DNA of 51,865 nucleotides from an uncultured Actinomycetes bacterium (GTDB lineage Bacteria; Actinomycetota; Acidimicrobiia; Acidimicrobiales; Microtrichaceae): NCBI GenBank assembly GCA_903873135.1, contig CAIQNH010000155.1, positions 1 through 51,865 of the forward strand, given 5' to 3'. Of the stretch, positions 17,818 through 27,137 are shown piece by piece. Each line of letters opens with the position of its first letter. Within the stretch, counting starts at the first letter, position 1. Position numbers and translations under genes: made by a program. The notes under the pieces are model-generated. The model made no database searches, had not been told where the DNA came from, and worked only from the letters and a program-made list of their open reading frames with translations.

Positions 17818-18618
17818 TCAACCACGCCCCGGGGGCGGCTGGCAGTTCGGGCACCACGATGCCACCCGCCCGAGGGACCCACCGACCGCCGAGTCCACGG
17901 GTGTGCCGCACCGACGGCAGGGCTCGCCCCTGCGGCCGTAGACGGCGAGTCCGCCCGGCACGGTCGTCCGGGCGCCCGGGCCGAGGTTGGCCCGCAGCAG
18001 CCGACCCGCGCAGGCGACCAGGCGGGCGCGGGTCGTCACGTCGACCGCCGAGAGCGGCGTCCACGGGTGCACCCGCTCGGCCCAGCAGACCTCCGACCGG
18101 TAGACGTTGCCCACACCGCAGGCCACCCGCTGGTCCAACAGCACGTCGCCGATCGGGGTGCCGGGGTCGAGCTCGACCATGCGGTCCACGCAGTCGGCGA
18201 CCACCTCCTCGGCCGCGGACTCGGGCCGGCACAGGTCCGGGCCGAGGTGGCCGATGGGCCCGCTCCCCCGCGCCAGTGCCGCCGTCGTGGTCCACTCGAC
18301 GATCGGCGCCGAGAAGCACACCGCCTCCCAGTCGGTCACCGCGATCCGGGCGACCAGTCGGTGACGGGGCTTCCGCCACCGTTCGCCCGGCCGGTACAGG
18401 TGCCAGCTCCCCGTCATCCGGAGGTGGGTCCGCAGGGTCGAGCCACCTGAGAAGTCCACGAGCAGGTGCTTGCCCACAGCCCGGACCTCGACGACCTCCT
18501 CCCCCGGCACCGCTGCGGGACCCACCGCCCGGGGCGTCTCGACCGCCACGACCTGGTGGCCGACCAGCGCGGGGCGGAGCCGGGTGGCGGTCCGCCAGAG
18601 CGTGTCCCCCTCGGGCAC
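17818..18618 (-). CDS. nei: Formamidopyrimidine/endonuclease VIII DNA glycosylase
   Basis: A 266-residue base-excision repair glycosylase/AP lyase. The mature N-terminus is the catalytic PEGDT, typical of the actinobacterial Nei group rather than PELPE of Fpg. Lys50 in AVGKHLL is the conserved beta-turn lysine, the H2TH region carries GVGNVYRSEVCW, and the C-terminal zinc finger CRRC...CPNC is complete. The GTG start at 18618 is fixed because the catalytic Pro must be residue 2. It begins 10 nt after the SDR stop. Confidence 0.93.
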   Translation of the reverse strand: MPEGDTLWRTATRLRPALVGHQVVAVETPRAVGPAAVPGEEVVEVRAVGKHLLVDFSGGSTLRTHLRMTGSWHLYRPGERWRKPRHRLVARIAVTDWEAVCFSAPIVEWTTTAALARGSGPIGHLGPDLCRPESAAEEVVADCVDRMVELDPGTPIGDVLLDQRVACGVGNVYRSEVCWAERVHPWTPLSAVDVTTRARLVACAGRLLRANLGPGARTTVPGGLAVYGRRGEPCRRCGTPVDSAVGGSLGRVASWCPNCQPPPGRG

Positions 18619-18628
18619 GTCGGCCCCG

Positions 18629-19471
18629 CTACTTCTGCAGCGCCCCGGCGTCGACGGGGATCGTCGAGCCCGTGATGTACCGGGCCTCGTCCGAGGCGAG
18701 GAAGAGCACGGCGTTCGAGATGTCGTCCGCCTCCACCCACGGCACGTCCATGGGTTGCATGGTGCGGAGGAACTCCGCGGCGTCGTCGACCCCCGGGTCC
18801 GGCAGGTCCATCCGCACCAGCTTGGGGAACACCTCGTTGAGGATCATCGGCGTGCCGACCGAGGTCGGGTGCACGCTGTTGACACGGATCATGTTGGGGG
18901 CGAGCTCGAGGGCGAGCGACCGCATGAGCCCGACCACGCCGTGCTTCGCTGCGTTGTAGGCGGGCGCCCCGTAGAACCCCTTGAGGCCGGCGGTCGACGA
19001 GGTGATGATCACCGCGCCGCCCTCGTTGCGCTCGATCATCGGCCGGATCCCGGCCTTGACCGTGTGGAACACCCCGGTGAGGTTGATGTCGATCGTCTCG
19101 TTCCAGCTGTCGGCGGCCACGAACTGCACGGGCATCGGGGCGTAGGTGCCGGCGTTGGCCAGCACGACGTCGATCCGACCGAACCGCTCGAGCCCCGCCA
19201 CGGCGACCCGCTTCACCGCACCCCAGTCACGGACGTCGGCGACCTCGGCGTGCATGGCCCCGCCGGCCTGCTCGACGAGCCGGACGGTCTCGGCCAGGTC
19301 GTCCTCGGTGGCGAGCGGGTAGGGGGCGTGGTCCACGTCCTCGCACAGGTCGAAGCCGACCACGTGCGCGCCCTCGGCGGCGAAGCGCACGGCGTGGTTG
19401 CGCCCCTGCCCACGGGCCACGCCCGAGATGAACACCACCTTGTCCTCGAAGCGACGGTTGCGATCGGTCAT
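18629..19471 (-). CDS. Mycofactocin-coupled short-chain dehydrogenase
   Basis: A 280-residue SDR. The nucleotide-binding motif SGVARGQGRNHA, the insertion after the second strand (DLCEDVDHAPYPLATEDDL), the NAG motif, the catalytic Ser in TSSTAG and YNAAK are all present. The ARGQGRxHA motif together with the YPLAT insertion marks the group whose NAD is non-exchangeable and whose electrons are thought to go to mycofactocin. No mft gene is in the window. ATG at 19471 has TACGGT ending 8 nt upstream. The substrate is unknown, probably an alcohol or hydroxy compound. Confidence 0.88.
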   Translation of the reverse strand: MTDRNRRFEDKVVFISGVARGQGRNHAVRFAAEGAHVVGFDLCEDVDHAPYPLATEDDLAETVRLVEQAGGAMHAEVADVRDWGAVKRVAVAGLERFGRIDVVLANAGTYAPMPVQFVAADSWNETIDINLTGVFHTVKAGIRPMIERNEGGAVIITSSTAGLKGFYGAPAYNAAKHGVVGLMRSLALELAPNMIRVNSVHPTSVGTPMILNEVFPKLVRMDLPDPGVDDAAEFLRTMQPMDVPWVEADDISNAVLFLASDEARYITGSTIPVDAGALQK

Positions 19472-19479
19472 GGTCCGTG

Positions 19480-19485
19480 ACCGTA
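19480..19485 (-). promoter_or_regulatory. -10-like TACGGT for SDR
   Basis: Minus-strand TACGGT ends 8 nt before the ATG at 19471, inside the 19-nt gap after lhr. The spacing is at the upper end for a leaderless start. Confidence 0.35.
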
Positions 19486-19490
19486 CCGTC

Positions 19491-22400
19491 TCAGGTGCCG
19501 AGCGAGAGCCCCTGGTAGCCGTCGACGAATCCGGCGGCCCGCAGCGCCGGGGCCCACGGCGAGGTGGTCACCGGCACGCCGTCCGCGGTCTCCAGACGGA
19601 GCCGACCCACCCGACCGGTGTCGACCAGCCCGGCGAGCGCCTCGGCCCACCGCGCCGGCGGGACGCTCGGATCTGCGGGGTCGTCGAAGACGGTGAGCCG
19701 GCGACCCCCGCGCTCCACGAACGCCCGCAGCACGCCGTCGACGAGCACGACCCAGGCGCCGACGGATCGGGACGGTCCCCGACCCTCGGCCACCCGGGGC
19801 CACGGCAGGGACGCGCCGTAGGGCTGGGCCGGGTCCACCGCCTGCAGCACCAGGGCGGTGGGCTCGACCGGGGCCCGGAGCAGGTCCACGGCGCCGACAC
19901 GGGCGAACTGTGCGGCACCGAGTCCCTCCACGAAGTAGCCCCGCCGGACCTGCCCCCGCTCCTCGAGCGTGCGCAGCACCGGGTACACCCCGGCGAACCC
20001 GCCGCTCACACCCTCGGCGAGCGGCATCTCCCGGGTGAGCACCCCGTACCGGTCGAGCAGCTGCAGCGCCCGGGCCAGCGCCCGCTCGGTCGGCGGGGGT
20101 GGGGCGACGAACAGCGGCGCCGTCAGCGACCACCGACCCGAACCCGCCGGCGGGCCCTCACGGCGGAGGCTCCGCAGCGCCGGACCGGGACGGGAGCTCC
20201 GCCTCGGCCGGCGGCCGTCACGACCGCCGGCGACACGGGCCCGGAGCGGCGCCAGCGAGTCGTTGGTGACCTCGCCCCGCCACACCAGGTCCCAGAGCGA
20301 CTCCAGGACCTCCTCGGAGGTGGGCCGGCCGACCGTGGCGGCCGCGGCGAGCAGGTCGGGGAAGAACGATGCACCGCGCGCTGCGAGGTGGGCGCGCAGC
20401 GCATCGTGGAGGGGCTCGTCGTCGTCGGCGGATCCGGGCGGGTCCAGGAGCGTCCCCACCAGGTCGCGCCAGACCAGCTGCACCCGGCCGTCGGCGGGTC
20501 CGAGCGACCCGGCTCCCAACCACACCAGGTCACCCGAGGCGCACCACGCGTCGAGCGTCGCGCCCACCGGGCCGCCGGCGCGGGCGGACAGGATCTCCGA
20601 CTCCAGCACCGACGCCGGCAGCGGGGCGCCCTGCAGCGCGCCGACCGCCTCGGCGAGGGCGGCCGAGCCGGACCGACCCACCCCCTGCCAGCGCGGCAGG
20701 AACACACCGAGCGCCGCACCCTCGACCGGGGCCGCCTCGTCACGGAGCACGGCGAGCGAACGCCGACGGAGCCGCCGCAGGACGTCGACGTCGCACCACT
20801 CGGGCTCGGAACGACCCGGGGTGAAGTCACCGCTGACCACCCGTCCCCGGTCCCGCAGCTCGCGCAGGGCCAGGTCGACCACCTCGCGCCCGACGCCGAA
20901 CCGACCGGCCACCTGCTCGGTCGTGAACGGTGCGTTCGTCCGGGCGTGCCGCTCGACCAGGTCGGTGAGCGGGGTCGGTACCTCGGCGAGGTCCTCGGTC
21001 GGCAGGCCCGCCGGGACCACCACGCCGAGGGCGTCGCGCAGTCGTCCGGCGTCGGCGGCCGCGGCGACGTGCGTCGTCCCGCCGACCGAGACCACGACCG
21101 CGCGTCGCTGTCCGACCAGGTCGGACACCCAGCCCTCGACCGTGCGTGCGTCCGCGGTGGTGCGCTCGCCCAGCCCGTCGGTCGGCAGCGGTCCGACCGT
21201 CCGGATCAGGTCGGCGAGCGCCTCCACGTCACGAGCCCGTCGATCGGCTGCCAGCCACTGGAGCTCGCGGCCGACCTCGGCGACGACCCCGGCGTCGAGC
21301 AGGTCGCGCAGCTCCTCGGTCCCGAGCAGGTCGCGCAGCAGCTCCTGGTCGAGCGTCAACGCTGCGGCGCGTCGCTCCGCGAGCGGCGCGTCGCCCGAGT
21401 ACATGAACAGGGCGACCCAACCGAACAGGAGCGACCGGGCGAACGGCGACGGCACCGTGGTCTCGACCGGCACGACCCGGACGGTCCGGTTCCGGACCTC
21501 GGCGAGGACCCGTCGCAGTGCCGGGAGGTCGTAGGTGTCGGCGCAGCACTCCCGGGTGGCCTCGAGCAGGATCGGGAACGAGGGGTAGCGCGACGCCACC
21601 GCGAGCAGGTCACCCGCCCGCTGGCGTTGCTGCCACAGCGGTGTGCGCCGGTCCGGCCGCCGACGCGGCAGCAGCAGCGCCCGGGCCGCGCACTCCCGGA
21701 ACCTGGCGGCGAACACCCCGGTGGTGGGCAGCACGGCGAGGAGCTCGGCCTCCACCTCCTCCGGGTCGGGGCACAGCAGCTCGACGGGCAGCTCGGTCGC
21801 CGCCTCCGGCAACCGCACGACGATCCCGTCGTCGGACCAGATCACCTCGACCGCCAGGGCGTCACCTCCGAGCGCGTCGTAGTGGTCCGCCAGTCGGGCC
21901 TGCAGCACTGCGGCCCACGGCGCGTGGACACGGGCGCCGAACGGCGAGTGGAGACACACCCGCCAGTCACCGATCTCGTCACGGAACCGCTCCACCACGA
22001 CGGTCCGGTCGTCGGGGACGACCCCGGTGGACCGGGCCTGCTCCTCGAGGTAGGCGACCACGTTCGCTGCGGCCCGCTCGTCGAGGGCGGCACCCGCCAC
22101 CAGGGCGTCGACGGCCTCCTCGGGCGGCAGGGCGCGCACCCGGCGCACGAACTCCCCGAGGGCCCGACCCAGTTCTGCGTCCCGACCCGGCCCGTCGCCG
22201 TGCCAGAACGGCATCTTGCCGGGGGTGCCCGGTGCCGGGCTGACCACGACGCGCTCGAAGGTGATGTCCTCGATCCGCCACGAGGAGGCACCGAGCAGGA
22301 ACACCTCGCCCACCCGGGACTCGTGCACCATCTCCTCGTCGAGTTCGCCGACCCTCGTGCCGTCGGCGAGGAACACGCCGTAGAGGCCCCGGTCCGGGAT

Positions 22401-24029
22401 CGTCCCGCCCGAGGTCACCGCCAGACGCTGGGCGCCCGGCCGACCGCGCACCACCCCGGTCGTGCGGTCCCAGACGAGCCGGGGACGGAGCTCCGCGAAC
22501 TCCTCGGACGGGTAGCGGCCGTCGAGCAGGTCGAGCGTCGCGACGAACGCAGCACGCGACAACGTCCCGGTGTTGGCCGCGCCCAGGACGAGGCGGTGGA
22601 GCTCGTCGGCGTCCCAGTCGTCCACGGCGCACGCCGCGACCACCTGCTGGGCGACCACGTCGAGCGGTCGCTCGGGGATGCGGGTCGACTCGATCTCGCC
22701 GGCGAGCATGCGCTCGGCCACCACGGCGCACTCGAGCAGATCGGCCCGGTGCGTCGGGAAGATCGTGCCGCGGCTCGGCACGCCGACCTGGTGACCTGCC
22801 CGACCCACCCGTTGCAGCCCGGACGCGACCGAGCCCGGCGAGGCGACCTGGACCACGGCGTCGATGGCCCCCATGTCGATGCCCAGCTCGAGCGAGCTCG
22901 TGGCGACGAGTGCACGGACCTCGCCGCGCTTGAGCTCGTCCTCGACGAGCGTGCGCCGCTCCCGGGACAGGGATCCGTGGTGCGCCCGGACGAGCTCCGG
23001 CGGCGAGGCGTCCTCGGGCAGCTCGAGGCCCTGACGCTCAGCGTCGAGCTCGTTCAGCCGGTTGGCCAGGCGCTCGGCCAGCCGACGGGCGTTGACGAAC
23101 ACGAGCGTCGACCGGTGGTCGTGGACCTCGTCGAGCAGGAGCTCGTGCACCGACGGCCAGACGGACCGTCGCACCGGACCGGCGGCTGCGGGACCGGAGG
23201 TCGGCTCCTCGACCACCTGGCCCACGGTCGACAGATCGTCGAGCGCGGTGACCACCCGCAGGTCGAGTTCCTTGGCCACGCCGGCGTCGACGACCGCGAC
23301 CGGCCGGGCGCGCGGTTCGGGCTCTTCCCCGGGCAGGACCTCGTTGCCGCCGAGGAAGTGCGCCACCACCTCGAGCGGGCGCTGGGTGGCGGAGAGCCCG
23401 ACGCGCTGCACCGCCGACCGTCGACGGGGGTCGGGTTCGACGCCCGCAGTCCGAACCAGGTGCTCGAGGCGCTCCAGGCTGAGCGCCAGGTGGGCACCGC
23501 GCTTGGTCGGCGCCAGGGCGTGGATCTCGTCGACGATCACGAGTTCCACCCCGGCGAGCGTGGCCCGCACCTGCGAGGTCAGCATCAGGTACAGCGACTC
23601 CGGGGTGGTGATCAGGATCTCGGGAGGGTGACGCTGCAGCTCACGACGTTCGGCCTGGGTCGTGTCGCCCGTCCGCACGCCGACCGTCGGGGTCCGGAAC
23701 GCCTCCCCCGCCCGCTCGGCCTCGAGCGCGATCCCCCGCAGCGGTGCCCGGAGGTTCCGCTCGACGTCGGTCGCGAGCGCCCGGAGCGGTGAGACGTAGA
23801 CCACCGCCGTGCCCGGCGTGGGATCGGAGCGGGACCCGAGTCGGTCGACCGCACCCAGGAACGCGGCGAGGGTCTTGCCCGACCCGGTCGGCGCGCACAG
23901 CAGGGTGTGGTCGCCCCGGTCGATCGGCGCCCACGCGCCCACCTGGGCGTCGGTCGGTGCACCGAACGTGCGGGTGAACCACCGGCGGGTCGCCGGCGAG
24001 AACCCCTGGAGCGGCTCGGCGGCAGCCAT
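19491..24029 (-). CDS. lhr: ATP-dependent helicase Lhr, long form
   Basis: A 1512-residue superfamily 2 helicase, about the length of the mycobacterial Lhr. Walker A APTGSGKT is at 46-53, the DEIH box at 167-170, and the motif III-type sequence SATQR follows; the second RecA domain contains HHGSLSRERR and RVGRAGHQ. A long C-terminal part with winged-helix and Lhr-core domains completes it. The family translocates on single-stranded DNA and unwinds RNA:DNA hybrids in DNA repair. ATG at 24029 has TACGCT ending 7 nt upstream and shares a 23-bp gap with the divergent DtxR-type gene. Whether it also has the uracil glycosylase activity reported for some Lhr proteins cannot be judged. Confidence 0.95.
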   Translation of the reverse strand: MAAAEPLQGFSPATRRWFTRTFGAPTDAQVGAWAPIDRGDHTLLCAPTGSGKTLAAFLGAVDRLGSRSDPTPGTAVVYVSPLRALATDVERNLRAPLRGIALEAERAGEAFRTPTVGVRTGDTTQAERRELQRHPPEILITTPESLYLMLTSQVRATLAGVELVIVDEIHALAPTKRGAHLALSLERLEHLVRTAGVEPDPRRRSAVQRVGLSATQRPLEVVAHFLGGNEVLPGEEPEPRARPVAVVDAGVAKELDLRVVTALDDLSTVGQVVEEPTSGPAAAGPVRRSVWPSVHELLLDEVHDHRSTLVFVNARRLAERLANRLNELDAERQGLELPEDASPPELVRAHHGSLSRERRTLVEDELKRGEVRALVATSSLELGIDMGAIDAVVQVASPGSVASGLQRVGRAGHQVGVPSRGTIFPTHRADLLECAVVAERMLAGEIESTRIPERPLDVVAQQVVAACAVDDWDADELHRLVLGAANTGTLSRAAFVATLDLLDGRYPSEEFAELRPRLVWDRTTGVVRGRPGAQRLAVTSGGTIPDRGLYGVFLADGTRVGELDEEMVHESRVGEVFLLGASSWRIEDITFERVVVSPAPGTPGKMPFWHGDGPGRDAELGRALGEFVRRVRALPPEEAVDALVAGAALDERAAANVVAYLEEQARSTGVVPDDRTVVVERFRDEIGDWRVCLHSPFGARVHAPWAAVLQARLADHYDALGGDALAVEVIWSDDGIVVRLPEAATELPVELLCPDPEEVEAELLAVLPTTGVFAARFRECAARALLLPRRRPDRRTPLWQQRQRAGDLLAVASRYPSFPILLEATRECCADTYDLPALRRVLAEVRNRTVRVVPVETTVPSPFARSLLFGWVALFMYSGDAPLAERRAAALTLDQELLRDLLGTEELRDLLDAGVVAEVGRELQWLAADRRARDVEALADLIRTVGPLPTDGLGERTTADARTVEGWVSDLVGQRRAVVVSVGGTTHVAAAADAGRLRDALGVVVPAGLPTEDLAEVPTPLTDLVERHARTNAPFTTEQVAGRFGVGREVVDLALRELRDRGRVVSGDFTPGRSEPEWCDVDVLRRLRRRSLAVLRDEAAPVEGAALGVFLPRWQGVGRSGSAALAEAVGALQGAPLPASVLESEILSARAGGPVGATLDAWCASGDLVWLGAGSLGPADGRVQLVWRDLVGTLLDPPGSADDDEPLHDALRAHLAARGASFFPDLLAAAATVGRPTSEEVLESLWDLVWRGEVTNDSLAPLRARVAGGRDGRRPRRSSRPGPALRSLRREGPPAGSGRWSLTAPLFVAPPPPTERALARALQLLDRYGVLTREMPLAEGVSGGFAGVYPVLRTLEERGQVRRGYFVEGLGAAQFARVGAVDLLRAPVEPTALVLQAVDPAQPYGASLPWPRVAEGRGPSRSVGAWVVLVDGVLRAFVERGGRRLTVFDDPADPSVPPARWAEALAGLVDTGRVGRLRLETADGVPVTTSPWAPALRAAGFVDGYQGLSLGT

Positions 24030-24036
24030 GGGAGGG

Positions 24037-24042
24037 AGCGTA
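24037..24042 (-). promoter_or_regulatory. Leaderless-type -10 (TACGCT) for lhr
   Basis: TACGCT on the minus strand ends 7 nt before the ATG at 24029. It overlaps the divergent -10 of the DtxR-type gene by two base pairs (24041-24042). Confidence 0.5.
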
Positions 24043-24046
24043 GGCT
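24041..24046 (+). promoter_or_regulatory. Leaderless-type -10 (TAGGCT) for DtxR-type regulator
   Basis: TAGGCT ends exactly 6 nt before the GTG at 24053; perfect TANNNT match. It overlaps the lhr -10. Confidence 0.5.
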
Positions 24047-24052
24047 GGCCAC

Positions 24053-24724
24053 GTGCCGTCCAACCCGTCGCGACGCAGCGAGTTCCACCCCGCAGCCGAG
24101 GAGTACTGCGAGGTGATCTGGGAGCTGCACGAGGACGACATCGACGTGATCCAGGCCCGGATCGCCGAGCGGCTGGAGGTCTCCCGGCCCGCCGTGTCGG
24201 AGATGATCCGACGGCTCGAGGCCGACGGTCTGATCGAGGTGGGCGCCGGCATCGAGCTGACGGAGGCCGGACGCACGCTCGCCGAACGCGTCGTGCGTCG
24301 GCACCGGCTCGCCGAACGGTTCCTCACCGACGTGCTCGGGCTCTCGTGGTCCGAGGCGCACAACGAGGCCGGCAAGTGGGAGCACGTGATCTCCACCCCC
24401 GTCGAGGAGGCGCTCGTGCGGGTCCTCGGCGAGCCCACCACCTGTCCCCACGGGAACCCGATCCCGGGTGCGGCCTACGACGCCCCGTCGGTCCAGGCGC
24501 TCGCGTCCACGCCCGTCGGCACGATGTTCACCGTGACCCGGATCCCCGAGGAGCTCGAGTTCACGCCCGGCCTGCTCGACTTCCTCGAGTCCAACGACGT
24601 GCTCCCCGGCAGGACGGGGGTGCTCACGGCGCTCTCACCCGACGGGACGGCCACCGTCGAGATCGAGGGCCGACACGTGGGCATCGGTGCGTTCGCCTCC
24701 GAACGCATCCTCGTCACCACCTGA
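24053..24724 (+). CDS. DtxR/IdeR/MntR-family metal-dependent repressor
   Basis: A 223-residue regulator with the three-domain IdeR plan. There is a winged helix in the first 75 residues, with recognition helix SRPAVSEMIRRLEADGL and wing LTEAGRTLAERVVRRHRLAE. The metal-binding and dimerisation domain contains WEHVIS, EEALVRVLGEP and CPHGNPIPG, and the FeoA/SH3-like C-terminal domain starts near residue 150. The Cys and His of CPHGNP and the His/Glu of HNEAGKWEH are the usual metal ligands. It should bind iron or manganese and repress uptake genes, but no metal transporter is near. Its 3' end overlaps the antisense end of helD by 90 nt. Confidence 0.9.
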   Translation: MPSNPSRRSEFHPAAEEYCEVIWELHEDDIDVIQARIAERLEVSRPAVSEMIRRLEADGLIEVGAGIELTEAGRTLAERVVRRHRLAERFLTDVLGLSWSEAHNEAGKWEHVISTPVEEALVRVLGEPTTCPHGNPIPGAAYDAPSVQALASTPVGTMFTVTRIPEELEFTPGLLDFLESNDVLPGRTGVLTALSPDGTATVEIEGRHVGIGAFASERILVTT

Positions 24725-26812
24725 GCCGTCAGCCGGCTCCACCCGCAGCACGTCCGGCAGCGGGCGGGCGTGCACGACGGCGAGCCGCTTCGTCGAGCGG
24801 GTGAGGGACACGTAGAGCGCCTGACCGCCCCGGGCCTCCTCCTCCAGGATGGCGGCGGGCTCGACGACCACGACGCCGTCGAGCTCGAGGCCCTTGACCA
24901 ACCAGATCGGCACCAGCGTGACCTGCTGGTCGAGACCCTGACGGCTGGCCAGGCCGAACGGCAGACCGGCGCCCTCGAGCGCGTCGGCGACCCGGTCCAC
25001 GAGCGACCCGGGCACCACCACGGCCAGGTTGCCCGGCTCGACGGCACGGAGCTCGTCGCGGACCAGCTCGACCACCGCCCGGTCGAACGACTGGTCGCTG
25101 GTCGCCACGACCGTCGGCGGGTCACCGGCACGTCGGATGCTCTCGGGTGGCTCCAGGCCGGGTGCGGCGAGCGGCAGTACCCGGGCGGCGTAGTCCATGA
25201 TCGGTCCGGGCACCCGGTACCCGACACGGAGCTCGGCGAAGCTCGGCGGCCGTCGATCCGGCAGGTGGTCGAGCACCGACTGCCAGTCGTCGTGCGCCCA
25301 CGCACCCGTGGCCTGGGCGATGTCGCCGACGATCGTCATGGACCCGTTGAGCGAACGACGGTCGAGCATCCGCAGCTGCATGGGCGAGAGGTCCTGCGCC
25401 TCGTCGACCACGATGTGGCCGTAGGTGCGGACCTCCCCGTGGTCGCGCTTGGACGGCGGCGGTCCCAGTCGCTCGAGCGCCTCGTCGAGCAGCGGCACGT
25501 CGTCGTGGGTGAACACGAGCCGCTCGGTCTCGCTCTGACGGGGCCGGCCGAGCAGCTCCCACTCCTGACGGCTGAGCCACCGCTCGCACGCAGAGCGCAG
25601 CAGACCGGGCGACCCGAACAGGTCGTTGAGGAGCTCCGACGGGGTCAGGACCGGCCAGATGCGTTCGAGCGCCATGCGGACCTCGGTCAGGTGCCGGGTC
25701 CGCTCGCGGACGACCGCCGGCTCGTCCTCGGTGCGCGACGACGCCGCGAGCGTCTCGAAGAACCGCTTCTCGACGTGGCGGCGCGCCGCGTTGTGGGTCC
25801 GGAACCGGCGGCGGGCGTCGGCGACGATCTCGGCGGACTGGTCGACGGTCACGGTGAGGTACTGCACGCCGAAGGGGACCCGCAGGGTCTCGCGCAGCGG
25901 CCGCTCCCGGTCGCGCACCGCCCGGGTCACCACGTCGATCATGCGCAGGTCGCCCTTGACCCTGGCGGCCGGTTCGTCGTCACGGCCGACGGCGCGGATG
26001 CCGGGGACCAGGTCGGCCAGCACGGCGATCTGCACGCCCGCCTCGCCGAGCGAGGGGAGCACCTGCTCGATGTAGTTCAGGAAGACCCGGTTGGGGCCGA
26101 CGACCAGCACGCCCTGCCCCTCGAGCGGGAAGCGGTGGGAGTAGAGCAGGAACGCCGCCCGGTGCAGGGCCACCACCGTCTTGCCCGTGCCGGGTCCACC
26201 CTGCACCACGAGGATCCCGGGGAGCGGCGACCGGATCACCACGTCCTGCTCACCCTGGATGGTGGCGACGATGTCCGACAGCCGGCCCGTGCGCGCCTCC
26301 TCGAGCGCCGAGATGAGCGCGCCCTGACCCTCGACCCGCCCCCGGTCGAGCGCGGCGGCGGACGAACCGAACAGCTCGTCGTCGACCCCCAGGAGCTGCC
26401 GACCCCGGGTGGCGAAGTGGCGTCGACGACGGAGCCCCATCGGGTCCCGACCCGTGGCCCGGTAGAAGGCCTCGGCGATGGGCGCTCGCCAGTCGACCAC
26501 CACCGGGTTGAACTGCTCGTCGGCCACCGCCACCCGGCCGATGCGGTACGACTCCGACTCGGGCTCGGACTCGGTCGGCTCGAAGTCGATCCGGCCGAAG
26601 ACGAGCGACTGGTCGCCGATGTCGAGCTGCTCGAGCCGGACCTCGACCTGCTGCCAGACGAAGTCCCGCTCGCGACGGTTCTGGTGCGTCCCTCCGGGAC
26701 CGTCGTCGTAGAGGCGACGGCGGGCCCGTGCCGCGTCCCGCATCAGCTCGAGACACACGTACGCGTGGTCGATGGCCGCCTGCTCGGCGATCAGGTCGGG
26801 GTGTTCGGCCAA
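24635..26812 (-). CDS. helD: HelD-like superfamily 1 helicase (RNA polymerase recycling factor)
   Basis: A 725-residue UvrD/Rep-related protein with the HelD arrangement: a long N-terminal helical arm, an early conserved segment (NPVVVDWRAPIAEAFYRAT), Walker A GGPGTGKT at about 205-212, DEAQDLSPMQ and late SF1 motifs (VSLTRSTKRLAV). HelD removes RNA polymerase from nucleic acids and can confer rifamycin tolerance in some actinobacteria; this role is known for the family, not shown here. TTG at 26812 has GAGG 7 nt upstream. A TAGGAT -10 at 26857-26862 implies a leadered mRNA. The C-terminal codons overlap the DtxR-type gene tail to tail. Confidence 0.88.
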   Translation of the reverse strand: MAEHPDLIAEQAAIDHAYVCLELMRDAARARRRLYDDGPGGTHQNRRERDFVWQQVEVRLEQLDIGDQSLVFGRIDFEPTESEPESESYRIGRVAVADEQFNPVVVDWRAPIAEAFYRATGRDPMGLRRRRHFATRGRQLLGVDDELFGSSAAALDRGRVEGQGALISALEEARTGRLSDIVATIQGEQDVVIRSPLPGILVVQGGPGTGKTVVALHRAAFLLYSHRFPLEGQGVLVVGPNRVFLNYIEQVLPSLGEAGVQIAVLADLVPGIRAVGRDDEPAARVKGDLRMIDVVTRAVRDRERPLRETLRVPFGVQYLTVTVDQSAEIVADARRRFRTHNAARRHVEKRFFETLAASSRTEDEPAVVRERTRHLTEVRMALERIWPVLTPSELLNDLFGSPGLLRSACERWLSRQEWELLGRPRQSETERLVFTHDDVPLLDEALERLGPPPSKRDHGEVRTYGHIVVDEAQDLSPMQLRMLDRRSLNGSMTIVGDIAQATGAWAHDDWQSVLDHLPDRRPPSFAELRVGYRVPGPIMDYAARVLPLAAPGLEPPESIRRAGDPPTVVATSDQSFDRAVVELVRDELRAVEPGNLAVVVPGSLVDRVADALEGAGLPFGLASRQGLDQQVTLVPIWLVKGLELDGVVVVEPAAILEEEARGGQALYVSLTRSTKRLAVVHARPLPDVLRVEPADGSGGDEDAFGGERTDAHVSALDLDGGRPVG

Positions 26813-26840
26813 GCTCGGTCCTCAGCTCCGGGTCGGCGGC

Positions 26841-26857
26841 TCTCGGGGAGTCCGAGA
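26841..26857. promoter_or_regulatory. Dyad TCTCGG-n5-CCGAGA at the helD promoter
   Basis: Perfect 6-bp arms overlapping the expected transcription start for the minus-strand TAGGAT -10 at 26857-26862. Could be an operator or the first hairpin of the helD leader. Confidence 0.3.
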
Positions 26858-26882
26858 TCCTACCCGGTGCGGCCCGACCGGT

Positions 26883-27131
26883 TCAGCGGCCCCGGTCCTC
26901 GCCCAGCTCGCCGAGCGCCGAGGACAGGGCCAGCCGGAGGCGTCGCGCCCCGTCGCCGTCGAGGTGCACCACCACGCCGGTCCCCGCTGCGCCCTCCTCC
27001 TCGACGGTGACCCAGACCCGGGGCCGGGCATCGTCGTAGTCGTCGGAGATCCCCACGGACCAGCAGACCGGTGGGGTCGGGTCGTCGGTCGGCACCTCGG
27101 GGACGACGGCGTCGTCGATCGATCGTCGCAT
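26883..27131 (-). CDS. Small conserved-looking protein of unknown function
   Basis: An 82-residue acidic protein without transmembrane segments or cysteine motifs. It can be read as a small beta-rich domain (RPRVWVTVEEEG, GVVVHLDGDGARRLRLALSSAL) followed by a short helix. I recognise no family. It is called real because ATG at 27131 has a perfect TAGGGT element ending 6 nt upstream, strand-typical G+C codon pattern, and clean ends between helD and hemE. Only 35 bp separate its start codon from that of hemE, so the two may share control. Confidence 0.6.
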   Translation of the reverse strand: MRRSIDDAVVPEVPTDDPTPPVCWSVGISDDYDDARPRVWVTVEEEGAAGTGVVVHLDGDGARRLRLALSSALGELGEDRGR

Positions 27132-27137
27132 GGCCCC

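Noticed and set aside
19398-23792. Very long open frame on the plus strand opposite lhr
   Set aside because: Its codons are the complement of lhr, it is rich in Arg, Gly, His and Pro with no domain, and lhr has full helicase motifs. High G+C removes stops from shadow frames.
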